A stretch of 64,000 nt of DNA from Flavobacterium chryseum (GTDB lineage Bacteria > Bacteroidota > Bacteroidia > Flavobacteriales > Flavobacteriaceae), in assembly GCF_004362015.1 (NCBI RefSeq), contig NZ_SNWW01000014.1:1-64000 (forward strand). The letters are read 5' to 3'. Shown piece after piece: positions 8,410 through 17,306 of the stretch. The translations under genes were made by a program, and so were the position numbers. The first letter of the stretch is position 1. Every line of letters starts with the position of its first letter. A model generated the notes under the pieces. The model saw only the letters and a program-made list of their open reading frames with translations, ran no database searches and had not been told where the DNA came from.

Positions 8410-9135
8410 ATGAAATCAAAAACTTTAAAGACAATAACTTTTTTACTTTTAATGTTTATAACAGCTCCTTCCCTATTTGCACATGCCCTTTGGATTGAAA
8501 CTAAAGCAACCGGAACAAAAGGAAAAGCACAGGAAATTTCTATTTATTTTGGAGAGTTTTCTGAAAATGATATCACAAAAGCTGACAAGTGGTTTTCTGA
8601 TTTAAAAGATTTTACTTTGGTGTTGGTTTCTCCTTCAAAAAAGGAAACAAAATTAACAGCAAAAGCATTAGATAATAAATATCAGGCATTTTTTACTCCG
8701 GATGAAGATGGCGTTTACACGATTGTAATGCATCATAAAGTAAAGGATGTATACGGAACGATGGTTTTAGATTACAACTCTAGTGCAACTGTTGTAGTGG
8801 GAAATAAAACTGCTGGAAACTACGCCACTGCGAACAATAATATTATTGGTTTGTTTAGCGAAAATGCAGACAGCGCCAAAAAGAATGCAAAAATCGAAGG
8901 ATTTGCGTTGTACCAAGGTGCTTCTGCAAAAGAACAAAAAATAAAAGTTATCGCTCCAAACGGCTGGGAAAAAGAATTATGGACAAATGATAAAGGTCAG
9001 TTTTCATTTACACCAATCTGGCCGGGAAATTATATGGTAGAATTTGCTTATACTGAAAAAGCTGCCGGAGATCATAATGGTAAAAAATACGATGAAATTT
9101 GGAAAATGGCTACTTACTTAATTACAGTTAAATAA
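8410..9135 (+). CDS. DUF4198 periplasmic protein, probable metal-uptake accessory
   Basis: Secreted protein of 241 residues. The signal peptide ends in PSLFA, so the mature protein begins HALWIE. A histidine near the new N-terminus is characteristic of DUF4198, a family with Ig-like domains related to the NikM/CbiN-type nickel-cobalt uptake region. The C-terminal half (about 155-241) looks like a second beta-sandwich, with GFALYQGASAKEQKIKV and GQFSFTPIWPGNYMVEFAYT. It lies between two TonB-dependent receptors and shares their upstream motif, so a role in handling iron or another metal in the periplasm is likely but not proven. Confidence 0.8.
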   Translation: MKSKTLKTITFLLLMFITAPSLFAHALWIETKATGTKGKAQEISIYFGEFSENDITKADKWFSDLKDFTLVLVSPSKKETKLTAKALDNKYQAFFTPDEDGVYTIVMHHKVKDVYGTMVLDYNSSATVVVGNKTAGNYATANNNIIGLFSENADSAKKNAKIEGFALYQGASAKEQKIKVIAPNGWEKELWTNDKGQFSFTPIWPGNYMVEFAYTEKAAGDHNGKKYDEIWKMATYLITVK

Positions 9136-9165
9136 TATTTCATTTTTTTTACTTACTATATTCAT

Positions 9166-9197
9166 AAGCCTTGTTCGTTGAGCAAGGCTTTTTTTGT
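9166..9197 (+). terminator. Terminator after the DUF4198 gene
   Basis: AAGCCTTG (9166-9173) pairs with CAAGGCTT (9183-9190), followed by a run of T. Confidence 0.8.
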
Positions 9198-9317
9198 TTA
9201 AATTTAAAATATTAGTAAACTAATTACATGTTTTTAAGTTATTTTCTTACTAATTTAAAATACAAACAATTAACATATAATCAGTTATAATATTAGCCAT
9301 AATTAATCTAAATAAAC

Positions 9318-9349
9318 TTTGCCAGAGAACATATACCTATTTATATTTG
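9318..9349 (+). promoter_or_regulatory. Predicted promoter of the second TonB-dependent receptor
   Basis: TTTG at 9318-9321 and TATATTTG at 9342-9349 with a 20-nt spacer give a near-perfect Bacteroidetes promoter. TTAATCTAAATAAAC at 9303-9317, a further copy of the ATCTAAATAAA half-site, lies immediately upstream. Confidence 0.75.
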
Positions 9350-9353
9350 CAAA

Positions 9354-9380
9354 AATTATTTTTAATTATTCTTAATAAAC
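9354..9380. promoter_or_regulatory. Candidate metal-responsive operator
   Basis: AATTATTTTTAATTATTC and CTTAATAAAC form an AT-rich imperfect inverted repeat over the predicted transcription start and leader. It is close in sequence and position to the sites at 5398-5428 and 8341-8366. Confidence 0.5.
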
Positions 9381-9383
9381 AAC

Positions 9384-11690
9384 ATGAGGCATATTTTACT
9401 CTTCGGACTATTATTTATAAGTTTAGCATCTTACAGTCAGGAATATTCAAGCATTGAAAATAGTACTGCTCTAAATGATACAGTAAAAAACAAAAAAGGA
9501 GAAATTCTTAATGAAGTTTTAATTACATCAAATAAACCTAAAAAACCAATCGAAGCAGCCCGTTCAGGAATTAAGGTTATGGACTTGCCGCAAAGTGTTC
9601 AAATCATTGGCAGCGAAATAATCGCAGAACAGCAATCGATTCGTTTAAGCGAGGTTGTAAAAAATCTGAATGGTGTTTATGTAGGATCTGCCCGTGGTGG
9701 CGCCCAGGAATCTTTCTTTTCTCGTGGATACGATATGTCTGCAAATAACATGTTTAAAAACGGTTTTCGTTATAATGCGGGCTCAATACCAGAAGTTTCT
9801 TCTTTAGAAAAAGTAGAATTCCTAAAAGGAGGTTCGGCCTTATTGTATGGAAATGTTGCTCCAGGAGGAATTATGAATCTGGTTACTAAAACACCCAAAT
9901 TTACGCATGGTGGCGAAGTTTCGATGCAAGCAGGAAGCTATTCTTTTTACAAACCTTCATTTGATATCTACGGACCGTTAAATAATTCTATCGCCTACCG
10001 ATTTACAGCTTCATATGAAAATTCAGAAAGCTTTAGAGATTTTGTAAAGAACGAACGTATCTATATCAATCCTTCCTTTTTATTTAAATTAAGTGATAAA
10101 ACTCAAATTACATTACAAGGAGATTATTTAAGTGCCGACTGGACGCCTGATTTTGGTACCGGAATTGTTGGAAAAACAATTTTAGACTTGCCACGTAACG
10201 AATTTTTTGGAGCACTTTGGTCAACCGCAAATACTAAATCTTCTAGTGCTTCGCTATTGCTAAACCATGATTTTAATAAAAACTGGAAATTAAACTTTAA
10301 TTCTTCTTACCAATCGTACCGTAGAACTCAAACTTCTACAGCACAACTAAGCACAGTTGAAGCAAATGGAAACTGGAAACGAGGATTGACAAAAGCGGAT
10401 GGCGCTGAGCAAATTTTTGGCGACCAATTGAGTTTACAGGGAATTTTTAATACAGGAAGTGTAAAACATCAAATTTTTACGGGCGTTGACTACGAAAATT
10501 CTCTAGCTCCAAGTTATACTTTTGGATTTTATGCTCCGGCAAAACCTGCAGATCTCTTAACAACAGAAGATACAGTTATAAACTTATATACTTACGATTA
10601 CAGCACACAAAATAATGTCGTTCCTTACCCTACAAGAACTACTCAACTAACAAGTACAGAAACGCAACGTTTTGGAGCTTATTTTCAAGATTTGGTTTCA
10701 ATTAATCAATATGTAAAAGTTTTAGCAGGATTACGTTGGTCCTGGCAACAAAGCGAAGCTACAACTACAAAAGAAGTAATCGAGAAAAAGAACAATGTAA
10801 ATGTCATTACAACTGCTTACGAAAATGCGATTCCTGTTACCGGAGCCAAAGCCTTAAACAGAGCTTTTTCGCCTAAAGCAGGATTGGTAATTCAGCCAAC
10901 TACCGATTTATCTCTTTTTGCAAGTTATTCGAACTCTTTTACGCCTAATACCGGAACAACAGTAAATTCAAAACCTTTGGATCCTTCTATTATTGACCAA
11001 TATGAAGTAGGTATCAAAAAAGATTTCTGGAAAGGTCTTTTGAGCACAAACGTTACTGTTTATCAAATATCAAACAATAACCTGGCACAAACTGCACAAT
11101 TTTTAGCAGATGGTGTGACACAAAATGCGAACAGCAATTTCAAAGAACTGGTTGGAGCAACAAAAGGAAAAGGAGTTGAAATAGATATTACCGCTCAGCC
11201 TGTTGAAGGCTTAAATATTATGGCCGGTTATAGTTTTAATGAAACCAAAGTCTCTAAATCATCCGGAACAAACGGAAGTCTTGTTGTTGGCGATATTTTA
11301 GCAAGAACTCCTAAACATACTGCTAACTTGAGTTTTTTCTACAAATTGCCTAGTGGTGTATTAAAAGGATTGACTTTTGGAGCTATTGGAAACTATGTTG
11401 GCGATCGTACAGGTGGTTGGAATGATGATTATTTGTGGACAGAAGTTAAACCAACTCCTGCAAATCCAAAACCGGATCCAGCTTATACTATAACAATTAG
11501 AGACAGAGATATTCCATTAGAAGGTTATACTACTATCGATGCTTCTTTAGGATACGAATGGAAAAAAATCTCGATTTTAGCCAGGTTATCAAACATTACA
11601 AATGAATTAAATTATACAGTTCACGAAAATTACAGTGTAAATCCTATTGCACCAAGACAAGTAATGGTAAGCTTACGATATAAATTATAA
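9384..11690 (+). CDS. TonB-dependent siderophore receptor (FhuE/FhuA-like)
   Basis: Outer-membrane receptor of 768 residues, predicted to import a ferric siderophore. The signal peptide ends near LASYSQE. Unlike the receptor at 5448, it has no CarboxypepD_reg domain and goes almost directly to the plug: MDLPQSVQIIGSEIIAEQQ, FFSRGYDMSANNMFKNGFR, EKVEFLKGGSALLYGNVAPG and GIMNLVTKTP, all typical of the TIGR01783 siderophore-receptor class. The barrel finishes with MVSLRYKL. It is monocistronic, with a strong promoter upstream and a terminator downstream, and is likely repressed in iron-replete cells if the shared motif is a Fur site. Confidence 0.92.
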   Translation: MRHILLFGLLFISLASYSQEYSSIENSTALNDTVKNKKGEILNEVLITSNKPKKPIEAARSGIKVMDLPQSVQIIGSEIIAEQQSIRLSEVVKNLNGVYVGSARGGAQESFFSRGYDMSANNMFKNGFRYNAGSIPEVSSLEKVEFLKGGSALLYGNVAPGGIMNLVTKTPKFTHGGEVSMQAGSYSFYKPSFDIYGPLNNSIAYRFTASYENSESFRDFVKNERIYINPSFLFKLSDKTQITLQGDYLSADWTPDFGTGIVGKTILDLPRNEFFGALWSTANTKSSSASLLLNHDFNKNWKLNFNSSYQSYRRTQTSTAQLSTVEANGNWKRGLTKADGAEQIFGDQLSLQGIFNTGSVKHQIFTGVDYENSLAPSYTFGFYAPAKPADLLTTEDTVINLYTYDYSTQNNVVPYPTRTTQLTSTETQRFGAYFQDLVSINQYVKVLAGLRWSWQQSEATTTKEVIEKKNNVNVITTAYENAIPVTGAKALNRAFSPKAGLVIQPTTDLSLFASYSNSFTPNTGTTVNSKPLDPSIIDQYEVGIKKDFWKGLLSTNVTVYQISNNNLAQTAQFLADGVTQNANSNFKELVGATKGKGVEIDITAQPVEGLNIMAGYSFNETKVSKSSGTNGSLVVGDILARTPKHTANLSFFYKLPSGVLKGLTFGAIGNYVGDRTGGWNDDYLWTEVKPTPANPKPDPAYTITIRDRDIPLEGYTTIDASLGYEWKKISILARLSNITNELNYTVHENYSVNPIAPRQVMVSLRYKL

Positions 11691-11711
11691 ATTTTTGAAT
11701 TAGATTAAAGT

Positions 11712-11745
11712 AAAACCTCATTTAGCAATAGATGAGGTTTTTTAT
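11712..11745 (+). terminator. Terminator after the second receptor
   Basis: AAACCTCAT (11713-11721) pairs with ATGAGGTTT (11732-11740), followed by TTTATTTT. Confidence 0.8.
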
Positions 11746-11811
11746 TTTGATAAAATGGCTCAATTATAATTACTTTTGCTTGAAGTTAAATACCCCAAAC
11801 AATATTCAAAC

Positions 11812-13122
11812 ATGACAGAGTTCAAGAAAAACCAATTAAAGAAAAGTTTAGGCCTAAGTTTTAATATTGCCGTATTAATTGGAGGAACCATTGGTGTGGG
11901 GATTTTAAGAACGCCGGGAACTATTGCAGAAATGCTGAATAATTATTGGTTAATTATTGCCTCGTGGCTTTTTGGCGGTTTATATGTTTTACTGGGTGCT
12001 AATTCGTATGCAGAACTTGCTACGATGTTGCCAAAAGCCGGAGGATCTTATAATTATATTAAAAGAGCTTTTGGCGAATATGCCGGATTTCTATCCGGTT
12101 GGTACGATTATATCTGCAATGCAATTCCTCCCGCATTTTATTGTATTGTCATTAGCGAATATATGATCATTTTATTTCCGGCACTGGCGAGTTATTCAAC
12201 CGTAATGGCTATTTCTTTGTTGGCTGCTTTTGTGTTGATTCATTTGAGTGGTGTTAAAAACGGAAGTACAATTCAGCAAATTACGAGTTTCCTAAAAGTG
12301 ATTTGTTTTGTAGCTCTTGTTGTGGCTTGCTTTATGTATTCAGGTGTTGAGGTTCCGCCAATTAAAACAGATAATTCCTTCTTTCAAATCGGCTTAATTT
12401 TTGGATTTTTTAAATCATTACAGCTTATCATCGGAACTTATAATGGCTGGAACAGTGCCTGCTTTTTTGCCGAGGAAAATGATGATCCAAGTAAAAATAT
12501 TCCGAAATCATTATATAGCGGTGTTATTCTCGTTGTGGCAATTTATGTTTTGGTAAATGTGGCCTTTTTTCATGTTTTACCAATTGCCACTTTAGCAAAA
12601 TCAAATCTCGCTGCCGCAGATGTTGCTAAAATTCTTTTTGGAGAAAACGGAGCTATTATCGTTACTGTAATTTCTATTTTTTCTTTAATCAGCATTTTGA
12701 ATGCTTTTATGATGATTCCGCCAAGAATTCTTTACGGATTAAGTCGTGATGGATTTTTTATTGAAAAAGGAACAACGGTTAATAAAGGCGGAACGCCAAT
12801 TGTAGCACTTTTGGTTTCGTCATTTGTGAGTTTATTTTTAATTTGTATCGGATCTTTTGAAGTCTTGTTCTCCTTTGCTGCTTTTATCTCCATAATCGTT
12901 TGGGGACTAGCCTATGCTTCACTTTTAAAACTAAGAACTTCAGAACCCGATCTACCAAGACCTTACCGTTCTTTTTGGTATCCATGGACGACAATAATTG
13001 CTATTATAGCTTCTATAGCGTTATTAATTGGGTTTATTTACAGCGATCCAAAAAGCTTTATTATTATTGTTGGAATTACTTTGGTTTCTTATCCTTTGTT
13101 TTTGGTTTTGAGGAAGAAATAA
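11812..13122 (+). CDS. APC-family amino acid permease
   Basis: Inner-membrane amino acid/polyamine/organocation transporter, 436 residues with about 12 helices. TM1 carries IAVLIGGTIGVGILRTPG, the conserved unwound Gly-rich helix that binds the substrate amino group. A later CFFAEENDDPSKNIPKSLY stretch matches the conserved E-x-x-NP-x-(R/K)NIP loop after TM6. I start it at the ATG at 11812 (MTEFKKNQ); an in-frame TTG at 11776 would add 12 polar residues without support. It is a single gene, convergent with valS, with a repeat-rich gap between. Substrate is not determined. Confidence 0.88.
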   Translation: MTEFKKNQLKKSLGLSFNIAVLIGGTIGVGILRTPGTIAEMLNNYWLIIASWLFGGLYVLLGANSYAELATMLPKAGGSYNYIKRAFGEYAGFLSGWYDYICNAIPPAFYCIVISEYMIILFPALASYSTVMAISLLAAFVLIHLSGVKNGSTIQQITSFLKVICFVALVVACFMYSGVEVPPIKTDNSFFQIGLIFGFFKSLQLIIGTYNGWNSACFFAEENDDPSKNIPKSLYSGVILVVAIYVLVNVAFFHVLPIATLAKSNLAAADVAKILFGENGAIIVTVISIFSLISILNAFMMIPPRILYGLSRDGFFIEKGTTVNKGGTPIVALLVSSFVSLFLICIGSFEVLFSFAAFISIIVWGLAYASLLKLRTSEPDLPRPYRSFWYPWTTIIAIIASIALLIGFIYSDPKSFIIIVGITLVSYPLFLVLRKK

Positions 13123-13139
13123 TAACATTTTAATTTTTC

Positions 13140-13250
13140 TTTTCAACGGATTAAAATCCGTTGCTACAAAATAAATCATTCCTCCGGAATTTTATACAGA
13201 GTTCCAGAGGAACAAATCATATCGTAGGGATGGATTTTAATCCATTCTCC
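13140..13250. repeat. Composite palindromic intergenic repeat
   Basis: Three small palindromes sit in tandem: CAACGGATT-AA-AATCCGTTG (13144-13163), GTTCC-AGA-GGAAC (13201-13213) and ATGGATT-TT-AATCCAT (13230-13245). This is the kind of dispersed non-coding repeat seen between Flavobacterium genes; copy number elsewhere cannot be judged from this window. Confidence 0.55.
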
Positions 13251-13275
13251 ACGCACAGTTTTATAATTCCTGTAA

Positions 13276-13312
13276 ATATAAAAGCTGTCCAAATGGACAG
13301 CTTTTATATTTA
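13276..13312. terminator. Bidirectional terminator between permease and valS
   Basis: TATAAAAGCTGTCC and GGACAGCTTTTATA form a long stem around AAAT, with A-rich and T-rich flanks on both sides. It can serve both convergent genes. Confidence 0.85.
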
Positions 13313-13327
13313 AAAAAATCTTGATTT

Positions 13328-15964
13328 CTATTTCAACCCAGCAATACTTTGCTCGATTGTAGCAATTTTTGCTAAAGCATCAGCTTCTTTTTGTCTTTCG
13401 TTAGCTAAAACTTTCTCTGGTGCGCCACCAACAAATTTTTCATTTGATAATTTTGCCTGAACCGATTTTAAGAAACCTTGTGTGTAAACTAACTCTGCAG
13501 TTAATTTTGCAATTTCAGCTTCAACATCAATATTTCCTCCAGAAATCGGAATAAAATATTCATTTGATTTTACACGGAAAGACAATGCGCCGTCAACTTT
13601 AGCTGAAACATATTCGAAAGCAGAAATGTTTCCTAATTTCGTTACGATTGAATCAAAATACGTTGAGATATTCTCGCTGTTGATTGCTTTTAATTCGATA
13701 ACATCTTTAAACGGAATATTTTTATCTTTTCTGATGGTTCTGATTCCCGAAATTACTTCGATTGTATTTTCAAAATCAGTAATTAAACTTGCGTTGAAAG
13801 GTTTTAATTCCGGCCATGTTGAAACAATCAAAGCTTCTTCCGGCGTTCTATCCGCAATTAAATGCCAAATTTCTTCTGTTAAGAAAGGCATGAAAGGATG
13901 CAGCAATTTCAAATTGCTTTCTAACATTTCAATTGCTTTGTCAAACGTTGCTTTGTCAATTGGTTGTTGATAAGCCGGTTTAATCATTTCAAGGAACCAA
14001 GAACAGAAATCATCCCAAACCAATTTATAAATCGCCATTAATGAATCTGAAATTCTGTATTTCTCAAAATTATCTTCAATGTCAACTAAGGTTTGCTGCA
14101 ACTTAGCTTCGTACCATTCAATTGCTACTTTTGAAGATTCCGGTTGTGGAATAGTTTCTGAAACTTCCCAGCCTTTGATTAATTTAAAGGCATTCCAAAT
14201 CTTGTTTGTGAATGATTTTCCCTGAAGACATAATTCTTCATCAAACATAATATCGTTTCCTGCAGACGCGCTTAAAAGCAATCCTACACGAACACCATCG
14301 GCACCAAACTTTTCGATTAAATCTAAAGGATCAGGAGAATTTCCTAATGATTTAGACATTTTACGACGTTGTTTATCACGTACTAAACCAGTCAAATATA
14401 CATTTGTAAATGGCTTTTCGCCTGCATATTCGTAACCTGCAATAATCATTCTGGCAACCCAGAAAAACAAAATATCCGGACCTGTAACTAAGTCGTTAGT
14501 TGGATAGTGATATTTGTAATCTGCGCTCTCAGGATCCATAATTCCACCAAAAACTGACATTGGCCAAAGCCATGATGAAAACCAGGTATCTAATGCATCA
14601 ACATCTTGTTTTAAGTTGTCAGTTGTTAGTTGTTGGTTGTTGGTTTTTTCTTTCGCCAAGGCTAAAGCATCTTCGATGTTTTCTGCAACTACGAAATCTT
14701 CTTTTCCGTCTCCGTAATAATAAGCCGGAATTTGTTGTCCCCACCATAACTGACGGGAGATATTCCAATCGCGAATATTGTTTAACCAATGCGCGTAAGT
14801 GTTCTCAAAACGTTTTGGATGTAATTTAATATCTCCTGTTTCTAAAACCGATTTGATTGCCGGTTTTACAAGATCTTCCATTTTCAAAAACCATTGGTCT
14901 GATAATCTTGGTTCGATTACAGCTTTGGTTCTTTCTGATGTTCCAACTTTATTTAAATGGATTTCGGTTTTTGCCAAAGCTCCAATTTCTTCTAATTCTT
15001 TTGCAATTTCGGTACGAACCACAAAGCGGTCTTTTCCTTGATAATGTAATCCGAAGCTGTTTAATGTAGCGTCTTCATTAAAAATATCAACGATTTCAAG
15101 ATTGTGTTTTTCTCCTAACGTTTTGTCGTTCATATCGTGCGCCGGAGTTACTTTCAAACATCCGGTTCCGAATTCAATATCTACATATTCATCTTCGATA
15201 ATCGGAATCACTCTACCGCAAATAGGAACGATGGCGCTCTTACCTTTTAGATGTGTAAAACGCTCATCATTTGGATTGATACAAATTGCAGTATCTCCAA
15301 AAATAGTTTCAGGACGCGTTGTGGCAATGGTTAAAAATTCCTCAGAGCCCTCAATTTTATAGTTTAAGAAAAATAATTTTCCTTGTTGTTCTTCATAAAT
15401 AACTTCTTCGTCAGACAAAGTAGTTTTTGCTTCCGGATCCCAGTTTACCATTCGGTAACCTCTGTAAATTAATCCTTTATTGTATAAATCAACAAACGAT
15501 TTAATTACAGATGCTGACATATCAGGATCCATGGTGAATTTGGTTCTTTCCCAATCGCACGAAGCTCCTAACTTTTTAAGCTGATCTAAGATTACACCAC
15601 CGTATTTATCCGTCCATTCCCAAGCGTGCGCCAAAAATTCTTCACGGGTTAAATCATTTTTATTGATTCCTTCTGCTTTTAATTTTGCTACTACTTTTGC
15701 TTCCGTCGCAATAGAGGCGTGATCTGTTCCCGGAACCCAACAAGCGTTAAAACCTTTAAGACGCGCTCTACGAATTAAAACATCCTGAATGGTATTGTTG
15801 AGCATATGCCCCATGTGCAAAACTCCAGTGACGTTTGGTGGCGGAATTACAATAGTATAAGGTGTTCTATGATCTGGCTCAGAATGAAAATAATTATTTT
15901 TCATCCAGTAATCATACCATTTATTCTCGATCGTTTTAGCGTCAAATTGTGCTGGAATACTCAT
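13328..15964 (-). CDS. valS: Valyl-tRNA synthetase
   Basis: Charges tRNA(Val) with valine using ATP; class Ia synthetase of 878 residues. The signature HMGH is at residues 50-53 (PPPNVTGVLHMGH), the editing (CP1) domain spans roughly 180-390, KMSKS is at 535-539, and the C-terminal 65 residues form the tRNA-contacting coiled coil. DTWFSSWLWPMSVFGG precedes the catalytic half. Just before it, NNQQLTTDNLKQ is encoded by an unusually repetitive TTGTTGG/TTGTTAG stretch (14611-14646). It is a single gene with its own terminator. Confidence 0.97.
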   Translation of the reverse strand: MSIPAQFDAKTIENKWYDYWMKNNYFHSEPDHRTPYTIVIPPPNVTGVLHMGHMLNNTIQDVLIRRARLKGFNACWVPGTDHASIATEAKVVAKLKAEGINKNDLTREEFLAHAWEWTDKYGGVILDQLKKLGASCDWERTKFTMDPDMSASVIKSFVDLYNKGLIYRGYRMVNWDPEAKTTLSDEEVIYEEQQGKLFFLNYKIEGSEEFLTIATTRPETIFGDTAICINPNDERFTHLKGKSAIVPICGRVIPIIEDEYVDIEFGTGCLKVTPAHDMNDKTLGEKHNLEIVDIFNEDATLNSFGLHYQGKDRFVVRTEIAKELEEIGALAKTEIHLNKVGTSERTKAVIEPRLSDQWFLKMEDLVKPAIKSVLETGDIKLHPKRFENTYAHWLNNIRDWNISRQLWWGQQIPAYYYGDGKEDFVVAENIEDALALAKEKTNNQQLTTDNLKQDVDALDTWFSSWLWPMSVFGGIMDPESADYKYHYPTNDLVTGPDILFFWVARMIIAGYEYAGEKPFTNVYLTGLVRDKQRRKMSKSLGNSPDPLDLIEKFGADGVRVGLLLSASAGNDIMFDEELCLQGKSFTNKIWNAFKLIKGWEVSETIPQPESSKVAIEWYEAKLQQTLVDIEDNFEKYRISDSLMAIYKLVWDDFCSWFLEMIKPAYQQPIDKATFDKAIEMLESNLKLLHPFMPFLTEEIWHLIADRTPEEALIVSTWPELKPFNASLITDFENTIEVISGIRTIRKDKNIPFKDVIELKAINSENISTYFDSIVTKLGNISAFEYVSAKVDGALSFRVKSNEYFIPISGGNIDVEAEIAKLTAELVYTQGFLKSVQAKLSNEKFVGGAPEKVLANERQKEADALAKIATIEQSIAGLK

Positions 15965-16140
15965 TTATAGGTTTGTTTAATCGTGGATATGTTTATTAGT
16001 GTAATTTTTGAATTGTTTAATCGTTAAGTTGTTATTTGTTTAATCGTTGATTTGTTTTTATGGCTCTTTTAAACCATAATTTTACGAATCAATTAAGCGA
16101 TTAAACAGTGAAACAAATAAACCATAAAAACTTTGGTTCA
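15965..16140. repeat. GTTTAATCG-type intergenic repeat
   Basis: GTTTAATCG occurs at 15975-15983, 16015-16023 and 16038-16046, and its reverse complement CGATTAAAC at 16098-16106. Related sequence occurs at 26715-26780 and 34441-34505. No coding capacity. Confidence 0.6.
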
Positions 16141-16206
16141 GTTTTTGTAATTATAACTCACAGCAAAAGTAAATAATTAAGTACACTATAAAAAGAGAAA
16201 TAATAA

Positions 16207-16237
16207 TTTGTGTATTAATTAAAAGAAAGTATATTTA
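16207..16237 (+). promoter_or_regulatory. Predicted promoter of the DUF1573 gene
   Basis: TTTG at 16207-16210 and TATATTTA at 16230-16237 with a 19-nt spacer; only the last base departs from TAnnTTTG. Confidence 0.6.
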
Positions 16238-16262
16238 CTTACAACTTAAAATCAATTTTAAA

Positions 16263-16643
16263 ATGAAAAATGTTGCCACTTTTATTGGAATAGTACTATT
16301 TAGTGTAATAGGTTATTCTCAAAACGGCCCAAAAATTGAATTTTCAGCGTCGGACAACACTATTGATTATGGAAAAATATCAAAAAGTGATAATGGAGTC
16401 CGTTCCTTTGAATTTACAAATACAGGAGACGCACCGTTGTTAATAACATCTGCAGAATCTACAGTAAGTACGATTGTTGTTACAAAACCTTCCGCAGCAA
16501 TTATGCCGGGTAAAAAAGGAAAAATTGACGTAAAATATAATATGGCTACCGGCCCAATTCGTAAAACAATTACTGTTGAAACCAATGCGGTAAATTATCC
16601 TGATGGCAGAGTTGCCCTAAAAATTAAAGGGGAAGTTTTATAA
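16263..16643 (+). CDS. DUF1573 secreted protein
   Basis: Exported protein of 126 residues with a signal peptide ending near VIGYSQ. The mature part is one DUF1573 domain, an Ig-like ASH/HYDIN-type beta sandwich: IDYGKISKSDNGVRSFEFTN, then TGDAPLLITSAESTVSTIVV and PGKKGKIDVKYNM. These small proteins are abundant in Flavobacteriia and presumably bind other proteins in the periplasm; no specific role is known to me. It is a single gene with a clear promoter and terminator. Confidence 0.85.
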   Translation: MKNVATFIGIVLFSVIGYSQNGPKIEFSASDNTIDYGKISKSDNGVRSFEFTNTGDAPLLITSAESTVSTIVVTKPSAAIMPGKKGKIDVKYNMATGPIRKTITVETNAVNYPDGRVALKIKGEVL

Positions 16644-16666
16644 GAGAATTAAAATCTAAAAATAGT

Positions 16667-16699
16667 AAAGCCGTTTCTTATTAAGAAACGGCTTTTTTT
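16667..16699. terminator. Terminator after the DUF1573 gene
   Basis: AAAGCCGTTTCTTA (16667-16680) and TTAAGAAACGGCTTT (16681-16695) form a near-continuous stem followed by T residues. It may also serve the convergent lipoprotein gene. Confidence 0.88.
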
Positions 16700-16724
16700 A
16701 TAATGATTTAGATTATCAAATATT

Positions 16725-17204
16725 TTATTTACTAACACATTCAGACGGTTCAAACTTGTATTTGACACTATCAAAATCAATAGGTTTGTCTTTTACTAAA
16801 TACGTTACTCCCATAGTTGTCTGCATTGTTCCGTTTCCTAAAATAAGCTGTTTGTCTTTTTTTAAGAAGGCCATTGGGTTTTTAAAAGTTTTACTCTTAT
16901 TTGTTACCTCAATAAAAGTATAATCAGCAAATAGGGTATCGCCATGAAATTCTCCTGTTATTTCTCCCGTTCTCTCGGTCGCAGCAGCAACTTTCATTAC
17001 CATATTTCCGCTTAACTTTCCACTTTTTAAGGTATTCAGTTTTAATTCAATTGTATCTTTTTCATATATTGCTTTGTAGCATTCCGTACTTACAATTTTC
17101 TCGGTATCAGCTTTTACGGCTTCAACTTCCTTATTGTTTTCATTATTTTTACAGCTTTGAAGTCCGAAGGACAAAAGCAAACACGATATGAATAGATTTT
17201 TCAT
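16725..17204 (-). CDS. Lipoprotein of unknown function
   Basis: Predicted lipoprotein of 159 residues: signal sequence to LQSC with the lipidated cysteine at C18, then a short Asn/Glu/Lys linker. The remaining 130 residues appear all-beta, with a C-terminal cysteine (C157) and one at about C42. The LSGNMVMKV...TGEITGEFHGDTLFADYTF pattern resembles small META/NlpE-like barrels, but I cannot assign a family. It is a single gene, 83 bp upstream of which the OmpA gene ends on the same strand. Confidence 0.65.
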   Translation of the reverse strand: MKNLFISCLLLSFGLQSCKNNENNKEVEAVKADTEKIVSTECYKAIYEKDTIELKLNTLKSGKLSGNMVMKVAAATERTGEITGEFHGDTLFADYTFIEVTNKSKTFKNPMAFLKKDKQLILGNGTMQTTMGVTYLVKDKPIDFDSVKYKFEPSECVSK

Positions 17205-17306
17205 AATTATTATTTTGATTGTTATCTTATAAAATTAAATAAAAAAGAAGTGAAATAAAAGGCTTTTAATAAATTAAAAATTACTTTCAAAAGTAATGCT
17301 AATCTG

